From NCBI GenBank assembly GCA_035623985.1, contig DASPSJ010000026.1, positions 20,848 to 84,847 of the forward strand: a DNA stretch of 64,000 bases, in the 5' to 3' direction. The position numbers and the translations under genes are program-made. The DNA is from DAHUYF01 sp035623985. Lineage in GTDB: Bacteria > Pseudomonadota > Alphaproteobacteria > ATCC43930 > CGMCC-115725. Positions 17,347 through 25,474 of the stretch are shown piece by piece; position 1 is the stretch's first letter; every line of letters starts with the position of its first letter. The notes below the pieces were generated by a model that did no database searches, was not told the DNA's origin, and saw only the letters and a program-made list of their open reading frames with translations.

Positions 17347-17976
17347 GTGGCTAGGAAACCCCCCAACACACGTCCGCCCAGCACTTCGCAACCCTCGGGC
17401 AAGCTGACCCCGGCCGAGTTGGCGCTGCAGCAATACGCGCAGCGGACGAACGAAGCCTGGCAAACGATGTCCCAACGCAGCCAGGAGGCGCGCAGCAACT
17501 ATGCGCGGGCCTTGGTCGAACGGCGAGCCGGTCACGCCCGCGGCGAGGCCGCAGAAGCGGTTCACCGGGCCTATCTCGATCACTTCCTCGCGTTACAGGC
17601 GGCGGGGGCGGCGGGTTGGACGCCCGAAGCCAGCGAGAAGGTCAAGGAAGCGCATACGCGCCATGTCGAGGCGTATAAGGCAGTGGTCACCGCCGGCGAG
17701 GAACTCGGCAAGGGGTGCTGGGAGCTTTACACCAACCTCGTCGGCGAGCTGCAGGCGATCCTCGCCGAGGCGCAAGGAAACCAGGAGGCGGCCTATCACG
17801 CCTTCCTCGCATCGCAGCAGGAGGCGTGGGCCGGATTGGATCCGAGCGCGCTTTCGCCGGCGGAATTGCTCGCGCTGGCGAGGGGACTGGCAAACGTTGC
17901 CGCGCACGCGCAGGTCAGCCAACTGAGCCGGCGGCCAGCGGCCCCCGCGGCGGAGAAGAGCAATGCGCCAGAGTGA
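17347..17976 (+). CDS. Helical protein of unknown function in the NRPS operon
   Basis: A 209-residue soluble protein, rich in Ala, Glu and Gln, predicted almost entirely alpha-helical from its composition (long heptad-like stretches around residues 25-75 and 95-165), with a Pro/Ser-rich N-terminus and a disordered C-terminal tail. Phasin-like or scaffold proteins look similar, but no family can be claimed. Translation starts at GTG 17347 with AGGAG upstream; the ATG two bases earlier (17345) is in another frame. It lies 9 bp after the second NRPS gene and overlaps the MbtH-like gene by 14 bp, so it belongs to the biosynthetic operon. Confidence 0.6.
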   Translation: MARKPPNTRPPSTSQPSGKLTPAELALQQYAQRTNEAWQTMSQRSQEARSNYARALVERRAGHARGEAAEAVHRAYLDHFLALQAAGAAGWTPEASEKVKEAHTRHVEAYKAVVTAGEELGKGCWELYTNLVGELQAILAEAQGNQEAAYHAFLASQQEAWAGLDPSALSPAELLALARGLANVAAHAQVSQLSRRPAAPAAEKSNAPE

Positions 17977-18169
17977 CGAGCTGGACCGGCGAAGCCATGT
18001 CGTCGTGGCCAATGGCGAAGGGCAGTATGCCCTCTGGCCAGCGGGCCGGACGCCGCCGGAAGGCTGGCAGCAAGTCGCCGGGCCCGACGACAAAGGACGC
18101 TGCCTGGAATGGGTTCGCGAGCATTGGACGGACTTGACGCCGCTCAGCCTTCGCCGTCCGGCGGGATGA
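17963..18169 (+). CDS. MbtH-like protein (NRPS adenylation-domain chaperone)
   Basis: A 68-residue protein with the MbtH family signature: NGEGQYALWPAGRTPPEGW in the middle and EWVREHWTDLTPLSLR at the C-terminus, matching the family pattern N-x-E-x-Q-Y-S-L-W-P and W-T-D-x-R-P-x-S-L. MbtH-like proteins bind adenylation domains and are often needed for their solubility and activity (family knowledge). Either A domain of this operon could be its partner. The start overlaps the end of the preceding helical-protein gene, and the stop overlaps the thioesterase start (ATGATGA). Very secure assignment. Confidence 0.95.
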   Translation: MRQSDELDRRSHVVVANGEGQYALWPAGRTPPEGWQQVAGPDDKGRCLEWVREHWTDLTPLSLRRPAG

Positions 18170-18921
18170 TGAGCGATCCCGCCGACTGGATCGTTCAGGT
18201 TACGCGGCCGCCGCGAGCCGACGTACAGCTCCTGTGTCTGCCGCATGCCGGCGGCGGCATCAGCAGCTTCCGCGATTGGCCCGGGCACCTTCCGGCCCGG
18301 ATCGGACTCTCCCTCGTGCAACTGCCGGGACGGGAATCGCGCCTGCGAGAGGCGCCAATCCGCGACGGCGCGGTGCTGGTGGAGCGGCTGGCGCGGAGCC
18401 TTCTGCCGCAGCTTGATCGGCCCTTTGCGCTTTACGGACACAGCTTTGGCGCTCTGCTCGCCTTCGAGCTGGCGCGGCATTTGCGCGCCCGCGCCTGGCC
18501 GCGGCCGCGCCATCTCTTTGTGTCGGGATTCCGCGCGCCGCACCTGCCGCGCAGGGAGCTCGCGCTCGCCTTGCTTCGCGACGATCATCTGGCCTGGGCG
18601 GTTCAACGCCACTACAACGGCATTCCCGCCGCCGTGGCGAGCGACGGCACGCTGATGAAGCTTCTACTGCCGGCATTGCGTGCCGACTTGGCGTTGGAGG
18701 AAGGCTATTCCTATCGCGACGAACCTCCGCTTTCGTGTCCGATCTCCGCCTTCGGCGGCATCGACGATCGCAGCCTCGGGCGCGCAGACCTGCAGTCGTG
18801 GAAAACTCATACGCAGGGGCGGTTTCGCCTGCGCATGCTGGCGGGAGGTCACTTCTTCCCGCCGGCCTCGCAAAAGGCGCTGCTCGACGCCGTCGTCGAT
18901 GACCTGACGAAAGCCGCCTAG
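18166..18921 (+). CDS. Type II thioesterase (NRPS editing/release)
   Basis: A 251-residue alpha/beta-hydrolase of the GrsT/RifR type. It has LPHAGGG near the N-terminus (oxyanion region), the nucleophile Ser93 in GHSFG, a probable Asp in FGGIDDRSL and the histidine in LAGGHFF (His229). Such enzymes remove wrongly loaded or stalled acyl groups from carrier domains (family knowledge). Since neither NRPS has a terminal thioesterase, this protein could also release the product; that is inference. Two ATGs (18166 and 18169) are usable; the first overlaps the mbtH stop. Confidence 0.93.
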   Translation: MMSDPADWIVQVTRPPRADVQLLCLPHAGGGISSFRDWPGHLPARIGLSLVQLPGRESRLREAPIRDGAVLVERLARSLLPQLDRPFALYGHSFGALLAFELARHLRARAWPRPRHLFVSGFRAPHLPRRELALALLRDDHLAWAVQRHYNGIPAAVASDGTLMKLLLPALRADLALEEGYSYRDEPPLSCPISAFGGIDDRSLGRADLQSWKTHTQGRFRLRMLAGGHFFPPASQKALLDAVVDDLTKAA

Positions 18922-19004
18922 AAGAGCGAGGTGCGGCAATACCGACGCCGACGCCAGCGCGGTAAACGCCGGGGACGAGATCAAGATTGTTCTTGACGAG
19001 GCAG

Positions 19005-19580
19005 ATGCCACCCATGTGGTTCGCGTTGAAAGAGACGATCCCGCGCTTTCTCGACACCCGCCGACCAGGGGATGCGAGCGACTGCGAGGATTTCATGGAG
19101 ACCACACTCGAGGCCATCGGCGACGTCACGGGCAGATGCGCGTTGATCCTGGGGAGGGACGGGCTCGAGATCATGTGCTCGCTGCTCCGCAGAGGCGTGA
19201 TCGAGGCGACAGCGCAACGCCGCTCCGACGGTCCGACGCCTAGGCGCGTCAATTTGGCCGTCGTGTCGCCCTTGGATCATGCTCGGCAGGCGCCGCGGCT
19301 CATCGCCTATGCCAGACGGGCGCTGGCGTCGGGCGGCTGGATCATCATTCGTCTTGCCGCTGATCGGAACCTCGAGCTCAACAACGCGACGGAGACCGCA
19401 TTGGCCGTGCATGGCTTCAGCGCAAGAAGGCGGAGAAGCGCGCGAGGATGTTTGCTGCTTTACGGCGAGGCGCCGCCGCTCGGTCTGAGACCGCTGCCCA
19501 ACGTCGCGCTGGCGCAGACCTTCCGCCGCCGCGGTCTCCCGCCGCGCGCCTCTCTCGACTTACTCGACGCGACGCCATGA
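19005..19580 (+). CDS. Degenerate class I methyltransferase-like protein
   Basis: A 191-residue protein from ATG 19005 (GAGGC just upstream). The segment GRCALILGRDGLEIMCSLLRRG has the shape of SAM-binding motif I but lacks the GxGxG core. VVSPLDHARQAPRLIAYARRALASGGWIIIRL resembles the middle beta-strands and the GG-W/Y motif of class I methyltransferases, and GCLLLYGEAP resembles the last strands. It may be a catalytically inactive relative or a divergent enzyme; no substrate can be named. Its stop overlaps the start of the antiporter gene (ATGA at 19577), which places it in the biosynthetic operon, 83 bp after the thioesterase. Confidence 0.5.
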   Translation: MPPMWFALKETIPRFLDTRRPGDASDCEDFMETTLEAIGDVTGRCALILGRDGLEIMCSLLRRGVIEATAQRRSDGPTPRRVNLAVVSPLDHARQAPRLIAYARRALASGGWIIIRLAADRNLELNNATETALAVHGFSARRRRSARGCLLLYGEAPPLGLRPLPNVALAQTFRRRGLPPRASLDLLDATP

Positions 19581-20866
19581 CTCCCGCCGTCGTCCTGCTG
19601 ATGCAGGTCTTTGCCATTGTCGTGGTCCCGTGCGCCGCCCTGACCGGCTGCCGCCTGCGCGGCGTCATACCTTTGGTCGTCATGCAGATCCTGGTCGGGA
19701 TCGCCCTGGGACCTTCCGTCCTCGGTCGGCTTGCGCCCGGCATATCCATGCCGTTCCTGAATCGCGATGCCCTTTTGCCTCTCTCCGGCATCGCTTCGAT
19801 CGCGGTCTTGCTCTTCGGCTTCATCACCGGCCTGCATTTCGAGCCGATAACGCTCCGCGCCCGGCGCGGCGCCTTCGCCGGTATCGCGTTTGCGAGCTTT
19901 GCGGTGCCGACGCTCTCCGGCACGCTTGCCGGTTTCTGGTTGGCGCTGCGCCATCCCGGCGAGCTTACGGCGAACGTCGATCCGCTGGCGTTCGCGATGG
20001 CGATCGGCGTCTGCACGGGGATCACGGCGCTTCCCGTGCTGAGCGCCATCCTGCGCGAGATGGATTTGCTCGGCAGCCGTATCGGCCAAATCGCGCTGGG
20101 GATCGCCGCCATCAACGATGGAGCGCTGTGGATCTGCCTGGGCTTGGTGATGGCCGCCGTGACCGGGCGTTCGAGCGGCGTGCGGAGCGCGCTCGCCGTG
20201 TTCGCGATCGTGCCGTGCCATGTCGCTGCCATGGCGGGGATTGCGCGACCGCTGCTCCGTCGGATGGCGGGCGCGCTCGCGGGAGACGAACGGCCAAGCG
20301 AGAGCGTCTTCATCGCCGTCTATGCCGTCGCCATTGGCTCGGCGCTGGTGACGGAGGCGCTCGGACTGCACTATTTGCTTGGCGCTTTCATCGCGGGCGC
20401 GATCGTGCCGCGCGAGTTGCGCCGGCCGATCATCGATCGGCTGCAGCCGATGACGATCGGCGTGTTGATGCCTTTCTTTTTTGCGCTGGTGGGGCTGCGG
20501 ACATCGATCAATTTCGCCTCCTCCGACTTTTTCGAGATCTTCGCGGTCGCAACGGCGGCGGCGGTCATCGGCAAGCTTGGCGGTACTGCTCTTGCCGCTC
20601 GCCTCGCCGGCGAATCCTGGCCGGAGGCGCTCGGTCTCGGCGCGCTCGTTCAGACCAAGGGCTTGATGGAAGTGGTGGTGCTGACCATTCTGCTCGACAA
20701 TGCGATCATTTCCCCGCAGGTGTTCTCGGCGCTCATCCTGATGGCCTTGGCGACCACCGCGCTGGCCGCGCCGCTGGCTCGGGCGGTGATGTCGCAGCAC
20801 CTTGACCGGCCATTGAAATCCTGCCGCCAAGCGCTCCGGGCAGGCAACGCCGTACAGCTTGAGTGA
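19577..20866 (+). CDS. Cation:proton antiporter (CPA2 family) ending the biosynthetic operon
   Basis: A 429-residue membrane protein with about 12 hydrophobic segments. It has the Na+/H+ exchanger-type sequence VVMQILVGIALGPSVLG near the N-terminus and the discontinuous-helix region LGLHYLLGAFIAGAIVPRE followed by MPFFFALVGLRTSI. Unlike the Kef protein at 27.2 kb it has no C-terminal RCK nucleotide-binding domain. The chosen ATG 19577 overlaps the preceding stop; the frame upstream of it is a shadow. Antiporters of this type occur in several natural-product clusters, where they are thought to help export or self-protection (inference). It is the last gene before a strong hairpin. Confidence 0.85.
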   Translation: MTPAVVLLMQVFAIVVVPCAALTGCRLRGVIPLVVMQILVGIALGPSVLGRLAPGISMPFLNRDALLPLSGIASIAVLLFGFITGLHFEPITLRARRGAFAGIAFASFAVPTLSGTLAGFWLALRHPGELTANVDPLAFAMAIGVCTGITALPVLSAILREMDLLGSRIGQIALGIAAINDGALWICLGLVMAAVTGRSSGVRSALAVFAIVPCHVAAMAGIARPLLRRMAGALAGDERPSESVFIAVYAVAIGSALVTEALGLHYLLGAFIAGAIVPRELRRPIIDRLQPMTIGVLMPFFFALVGLRTSINFASSDFFEIFAVATAAAVIGKLGGTALAARLAGESWPEALGLGALVQTKGLMEVVVLTILLDNAIISPQVFSALILMALATTALAAPLARAVMSQHLDRPLKSCRQALRAGNAVQLE

Positions 20867-20888
20867 GGCCGGGGCAACCGACGGCTCG

Positions 20889-20917
20889 CGCGTTCCGACG
20901 ATCCCGTCGGCAACGCG
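20889..20917. terminator. Bidirectional hairpin between convergent genes
   Basis: CGCGTTCCGACG pairs with CGTCGG and AACGCG (a single bulged C between them) around the loop ATCC, a 12-bp stem. It lies between the antiporter stop (20866) and the Crp-type gene stop (20969), exactly where transcription from both sides should end. There is no T-run on either strand, so it is not a classic rho-independent terminator. Confidence 0.5.
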
Positions 20918-20968
20918 GCGGTGCGGCGCGAACCGCCCATCGTCGGATCGGAGGGGGAGGAGCGGCCG

Positions 20969-21673
20969 TCAGGCTCCCTTGCCGTTGCCGCGACCAATCT
21001 CTTCCAAAGCGGCGGCATCGCGGATGATGATCCAGCCTTCTTCGAGCTGGATGACGCCGCGGCGGTTCCATTCCCTGAGGCAGCGATTGACGCTTTCGCG
21101 GGTGCCGCCGATCATGGCGCCAAGCTCTCGCTGCGACAGCGCCACCTTGGCTCGGGGGGCGCCGCCGGCGACGCGCAGCAGCGCTTTGGCCAGGCGCATG
21201 GGCAGGCCGAGAAAAGCGATCTCGCCGATCTGCTCGTCGGTGCGGCGCAGGCGCTCGCACAGCACTTCGAGCAGTTTGATCGCAACGGCGGGATGGCGCT
21301 CGAGCACGCTCAGCATATCGCGGCGCTCGAGCACCAGCAGGTCGCAATTGGTGAGGGCGGCGGCGTCGGCGCTGCGCTCGCGGCCGTCGAGCAGCGCCAT
21401 CTCGCCGAACACCTCGCCGCTGCCGAGATCGGCCAGCACGATCTCCTTGCCGTCGGAAGAGGGAGCGGTGATGCGCACGGTGCCGGCGAGTACGGCCATC
21501 ATGCTCTGCCCAGGCGAGGCGACGCGGAAAATGACCTCGCCGGCGGCGAAGCGCCGGCGATGCGCGCGCCCGGCCAGGAGCCGCAACGCCGGCTCATCGA
21601 TTGTGGCAAAAAGGGGACATCGCCGCAGCAAGCGGCTGGCATCCTCGCGCGATGGGTCCGGCGAATGCGGCAA
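20969..21673 (-). CDS. Crp/Fnr-family transcriptional regulator
   Basis: A 234-residue regulator with an N-terminal cyclic-nucleotide-binding fold (residues about 15-140: GEVIFRVASPGQSMMAVLAGTVRI, GSGEVFGEMALLDGRERSADA) and a C-terminal winged helix (SQRELGAMIGGTRESVNRCLREWNRRGVI). The cysteine pattern of oxygen-sensing FNR is absent, so a Crp-like effector is more likely. No ATG or GTG fits; TTG 21673 with TAAGGGG 6 bp upstream gives the family's usual length. It lies 65 bp downstream of fadD on the same strand and may be co-transcribed with it. Confidence 0.87.
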   Translation of the reverse strand: MPHSPDPSREDASRLLRRCPLFATIDEPALRLLAGRAHRRRFAAGEVIFRVASPGQSMMAVLAGTVRITAPSSDGKEIVLADLGSGEVFGEMALLDGRERSADAAALTNCDLLVLERRDMLSVLERHPAVAIKLLEVLCERLRRTDEQIGEIAFLGLPMRLAKALLRVAGGAPRAKVALSQRELGAMIGGTRESVNRCLREWNRRGVIQLEEGWIIIRDAAALEEIGRGNGKGA

Positions 21674-21738
21674 GCAGCACCCCTTAGAGTCATTGTTGCA
21701 CCGCAGCCGCGGCTTCGTCCAGCGCCGTCCGCGGCGGC

Positions 21739-23445
21739 TCAGGCCGGCGGCCTGGCGGCCCGGCGCGCCTCCTCTTCGATCAGCGCCTTTTTCGAGGGCT
21801 TGCCGATCAGCGTCTTGGGCAGGCTGGCGCGGAACTCGAACAGCTTCGGCATCTCGATCGTCGACAGCTTGCCTTTGAGGAAGGCGCGCAGCTCCGCTTC
21901 GTCGAGGCTGGCGCCGGGCACCGGCGCGACATAGGCCTTCACCGTCTGGCCGCGATAGGGATCGGCGACCGAAATGACGATGCATTCGGCGACCTTGGGA
22001 TGTTGATAGATCGCTTCCTCGACATTGCGCGGATAGATCTTGTAGCCGCCGGCAATGATGATGTCCTTGATGCGGTCGACGAGAAAGAGATACCCGTCGG
22101 GGTCGATATAGCCGACATCGCCGGTGCGCAGCCGTCCGTCGCTCAGCACCTCGGCGGTCGCCTGCGGCTTGCGCCAATATCCCGCCATCACCTGAGGCCC
22201 GCACACCACCACCTCGCCGCGCTCGCCCTGCGGCATGGGCCGCGCGGGATCGTCGAGCGCGACGATCTCGATGACGGTGCCGGGCACGGGCAGCCCAACC
22301 GAGCCCGGCTTGTTGACGCCGCGCAGCGGATTGCAGGTGGCTACCGGCGAAGTCTCCGACAGGCCATAACCCTCGACGACGATGCAGCCCGTCACCGTCT
22401 CGAATTTGTGCTTGACCTCGACCGGCAGCGGCGCGCCGCCACAGAGGCAGAATTTGAACGAGGTGAGATCGATCTTCGCGGCGGCGGGATCGGTGTAGAT
22501 CGCGGTGAAGAGCGTCGGCACGCCGGGCATGGTGGTCGGGCGCTTGCGGCGGATGGCGGCGAGCAGCGTCTTGATCTCGAAGCGCGGCAGCAGAATGATC
22601 TCGGCGCCCGCCGCGACGGCGAAATTCATCGCCACCGTCATGGCAAAGACATGGAAGAACGGCAGCACCGCCAGGACTCGCTCGTGACCGGGCTCCACAT
22701 GGGGAAACCAGGCGAGGCATTGGCGCGCATTGGTGACGACATTGCGGTGGGTCAGCATCGCGCCCTTGGGCACGCCGGTGGTGCCGCCGGTATATTGCAG
22801 CACGGCGAGATCGCTCGCCGGCTCGACCGGCGCCGGCGTGAACACGCCGTTGTTGTCGATGAGCTCGGCGAAGGCGAGATGCGCTTCGTCGCGCGGCACA
22901 CGGGCCGTGTCGGCGCGCTTCAGCAGGCGATAGAGCACGCTCTTCGCCACGGGCAGGATATCGGCCATCGGGCAGAGCACGATCTTGCGCAGGCCGGAAG
23001 AGCCGAGCAGCGGCGCCAGCAGGGCGTAATGCGCCTTGAGGTCGAGCGTCAGTATCACCTCGGCCCCGGCATCCTCGACGAGATGGCGGACTTCCGGCGG
23101 CGCATAGAGCGGATTGAGATTCACCACCGTGCCGCCGAGCGCGAGGATGGCGTAATAGGCGATGACGTAATAAGGGCAGTTCGGCAGCATCAGCCCGACG
23201 CGCGTGCCCTTCCCCACCCCGATCGCGGCGAAGCCCTTGGCGGCGCGGCGGACGAGCGCGCCGATTTCGGCGTAGCTATAGCCCTTGCCGAGGAAATCGA
23301 GGCAGGGACGGTCGCCGAAATGCCGGGCGCTGTCCTCGAGCATGCGATAAACCGGCTCGTCGGCAAAGCGCGTATGCCAATCGATGTCCGCCGGATAGGC
23401 CTTGAGCCAAGGCCACCGCGTCTCGATTTCCACCTTTGCTTCCAT
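21739..23445 (-). CDS. fadD: Long-chain fatty acid-CoA ligase (FadD-like)
   Basis: A 568-residue acyl-adenylate-forming ligase that activates fatty acids with ATP and CoA. The AMP-binding loop LQYTGGTTGVPKGAMLTHRN, the motif VEGYGLSETSP and the hinge region RLRTGDVGYIDPDGYLFLVDRIKD with the late lysine in PKTLIGKPSKKALIEEE are all intact. Start ATG 23445 has GGGAGA upstream. It presumably feeds the beta-oxidation enzymes at 1-4.7 kb, although the two regions are not in one operon. A Crp-type regulator follows on the same strand and a universal stress protein gene precedes it. Confidence 0.92.
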   Translation of the reverse strand: MEAKVEIETRWPWLKAYPADIDWHTRFADEPVYRMLEDSARHFGDRPCLDFLGKGYSYAEIGALVRRAAKGFAAIGVGKGTRVGLMLPNCPYYVIAYYAILALGGTVVNLNPLYAPPEVRHLVEDAGAEVILTLDLKAHYALLAPLLGSSGLRKIVLCPMADILPVAKSVLYRLLKRADTARVPRDEAHLAFAELIDNNGVFTPAPVEPASDLAVLQYTGGTTGVPKGAMLTHRNVVTNARQCLAWFPHVEPGHERVLAVLPFFHVFAMTVAMNFAVAAGAEIILLPRFEIKTLLAAIRRKRPTTMPGVPTLFTAIYTDPAAAKIDLTSFKFCLCGGAPLPVEVKHKFETVTGCIVVEGYGLSETSPVATCNPLRGVNKPGSVGLPVPGTVIEIVALDDPARPMPQGERGEVVVCGPQVMAGYWRKPQATAEVLSDGRLRTGDVGYIDPDGYLFLVDRIKDIIIAGGYKIYPRNVEEAIYQHPKVAECIVISVADPYRGQTVKAYVAPVPGASLDEAELRAFLKGKLSTIEMPKLFEFRASLPKTLIGKPSKKALIEEEARRAARPPA

Positions 23446-23521
23446 CCGATCTCCCAGACAGGCCTCCGAAGCCTAACCGGTTGCAACCTCGGGCGGCAAT
23501 GCCGGTCACGTCGTTTCCCGT

Positions 23522-24364
23522 CTAATGCGCGAGAAGCACCGGCATGGTGGCTTCCATGATGATGTGGCGCGTGGCGCCGCCGAAGATCATCTGGCGCAAG
23601 CGGCTCTGGGTATAGGCGCCCTTGACCATGAGGTCGGCGCCGATCGCCTTGGCCTCGTCGATGAAGACTTCGCCGGGGGTGCGGTCGCGCGGCGTCACGT
23701 GCCGGGCAAGCGTGGCAATGCCGTGGCGCGCCAAGGTCTGGGCAAGATCCTCGCCCGACGGCCCCGGCGTCATGGCGCCCTCGACGCTCACCACCTGTAC
23801 GGTCTGGGCGCGCTGCAAGAAGGGCATGGCGAAGGCCACGGTGCGCGCCGTCTCGGTGCTGCCGTTCCAGGCGACGAGCACGCGCTCGCCGATCGAGGCG
23901 AGCGGCACGGGCGGCGCCATCAGCACCGGCCGGCCGCTCTCGAACAGTGCATCCTCGAGCGTCGCCTCGGCCAGCGAAGCGAGCTTGGCCGGGCGCTCGA
24001 CGATAACGAGATCGAAGACGCGGCCCAGACTGCCGACGACGGCGTTTTGCCGGCCCGCTTCTTCGCGCCATTCGGCGCTGGGGCCGTTGTCCGCCGGCAG
24101 TCCGAGCGGAACGCCGTGCTGGCGCATAAAGGAGGAGAAGAGAGCGTGCGCCTGCTCGCGCCTGTCCTGGCCTTCGCGCTCCAAGGTACGGTCGACCTCG
24201 GAAGAGATCGAAAAGCCCATCTCGCCGCCAAACACCACCGCGTATTCGGCGGTGAGCGCATTCAGGCCAGTAATGCGGCTGTTGAAGCGCCTGGCGACCA
24301 GCAGCGCCGTCTCGAGCAATGGCGCCGCCGTGCCGTCGCTGACCACGGCCAACAGGGTTCTCAT
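23522..24364 (-). CDS. Universal stress protein, tandem UspA domains
   Basis: A 280-residue protein with two UspA-type halves: residues 1-145 (MRTLLAVVSDGTAAPLLETALLVARRF) and 150-280 (RVLVAWNGSTETARTVAFAMPFL). The second half ends with the motif region ADLMVKGAYTQSRLRQMIFGGATRHII, similar to the GxxG-x9-G(S/T) nucleotide-binding loop. Such tandem proteins are usually cytoplasmic dimers induced by growth arrest or redox stress (family knowledge). RBS GAGGCGAGG precedes ATG 24364, and a perfect TATAAT lies about 50 bp upstream. It is followed at 76 bp by fadD in the same direction. Confidence 0.9.
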   Translation of the reverse strand: MRTLLAVVSDGTAAPLLETALLVARRFNSRITGLNALTAEYAVVFGGEMGFSISSEVDRTLEREGQDRREQAHALFSSFMRQHGVPLGLPADNGPSAEWREEAGRQNAVVGSLGRVFDLVIVERPAKLASLAEATLEDALFESGRPVLMAPPVPLASIGERVLVAWNGSTETARTVAFAMPFLQRAQTVQVVSVEGAMTPGPSGEDLAQTLARHGIATLARHVTPRDRTPGEVFIDEAKAIGADLMVKGAYTQSRLRQMIFGGATRHIIMEATMPVLLAH

Positions 24365-24415
24365 GCCGACCTCGCCTCTTTCAACAGCTCTTCGGGTCCG
24401 CCCTATTTTCTATCA

Positions 24416-24421
24416 ATTATA
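24416..24421 (-). promoter_or_regulatory. -10 box of the universal stress protein promoter
   Basis: A perfect TATAAT occurs on the minus strand in an AT-rich pocket, about 52 bp before the ATG at 24364. The -35 region at 17-bp spacing is poor (TTTTGT). Confidence 0.5.
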
Positions 24422-24515
24422 CCGCTTACCGGTGCGGCACAAAAGCGCCGCGGTTGCGTGGCGATGAGGCGGGGCTGCCGATGCCGGCCGGCCATGCACC
24501 CCGATGGCCGCGGTA

Positions 24516-25331
24516 CTACGCCCCATGACCCGACAAGACGGCCACCGCCCGGTCGACGACGTGGCGAAAGGCGTCATCGAAGGAGACGCCGCGGAGGTGC
24601 CAACGATAAGCCCGCCCCCGCCAGGAGAAATGCCAGCGCGCGGTCCAGCCCAGCGCCGCCTCGGTCCAGACGAGGGTGCCGGCGAGCGCGGCCTCGCCGC
24701 CGCTCTCCCGGGCGAGAGCGCGCCGGCGCGAGGAGCCCATTGCGGCAAGCCGGCGATAGGTGACGTGCCGGGCAGAGAGCACCGCCGCCTGCGGCAGCAG
24801 CAGGACAAGGCCGCGCCGCGCCGCCGCTGCCGCAAGCGATTGCCGCTGCCCGAGGCCGCGCTCGCCATCCTCCGCCAGAACATAGGCGGCCGTCGCGTCG
24901 CGCACGCCGAGCAGAACGGCGAGCCGCGGCCTCGGCTCCGGCCAGGGCGCGAGAGCAAGAGAGCGCAGCGCGGCATCGATCTTCCAGGGATCGAAGGTGA
25001 CGGTGAGATCGAAGGGCCGGTCGCGCGTTCCCTGCTCGTCATGGACGGGGATGCCTTGCATGCGGTCCCGATAGTCGAAGCCGGCGACGAAGCTTGCGGC
25101 CTTCTCTTTCAGCGGCACGAGCCGGGGATCATCGATGAGGCGCGGCTCGCCCGACACCTTCACCAGCACCGCCTCCAGGCAGAGAGCAAAACCACGCGCG
25201 CGTTCCGCCGCGCCTTGGCCGGTGACGATCGCCTGCGTCCGATAGAGGTCATCGGCGGCGGCGCTTTTGCCAAGGGCTGCGAAAGCGATGGCGAGCGCCA
25301 GGACATAACGGCAAGCCGCAAGGCATCGCAT
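24516..25331 (-). CDS. DUF2066-like secreted protein
   Basis: A 271-residue protein with an N-terminal signal peptide (YVLALAIAFAALGKSAAADD). After cleavage it begins DDLYRTQAIVTGQGAAERARGFALCLEAVLVKVSG, the pattern I associate with DUF2066 proteins of Proteobacteria, predicted periplasmic and of unknown function. It stands alone between the stress-protein gene and the divergent dehydratase gene. No catalytic motif is visible. Confidence 0.65.
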   Translation of the reverse strand: MRCLAACRYVLALAIAFAALGKSAAADDLYRTQAIVTGQGAAERARGFALCLEAVLVKVSGEPRLIDDPRLVPLKEKAASFVAGFDYRDRMQGIPVHDEQGTRDRPFDLTVTFDPWKIDAALRSLALAPWPEPRPRLAVLLGVRDATAAYVLAEDGERGLGQRQSLAAAAARRGLVLLLPQAAVLSARHVTYRRLAAMGSSRRRALARESGGEAALAGTLVWTEAALGWTARWHFSWRGRAYRWHLRGVSFDDAFRHVVDRAVAVLSGHGA

Positions 25332-25474
25332 GTCGGCAGTCTGCCGCCGCGCGCCTCGCGGTTCAATCCTAAGACCGAAAGAGCATGTCTGCCACCGCCG
25401 CTGGCCGCATTGACACGCCCGCCAGGGGACGGCTTAGCTGCGCCAGCATCCTCCCGCCGCATCAGGAGCCCTGG

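Noticed and set aside
10436..17583. Long minus-strand frames opposite the NRPS genes
   Set aside because: They mirror the NRPS coding frames, have skewed composition and no motifs, and lack ribosome-binding sites.
20969..22720. Long frame joining the Crp-type gene to the fadD region
   Set aside because: The upstream part is a shadow of fadD; the regulator begins at TTG 21673.
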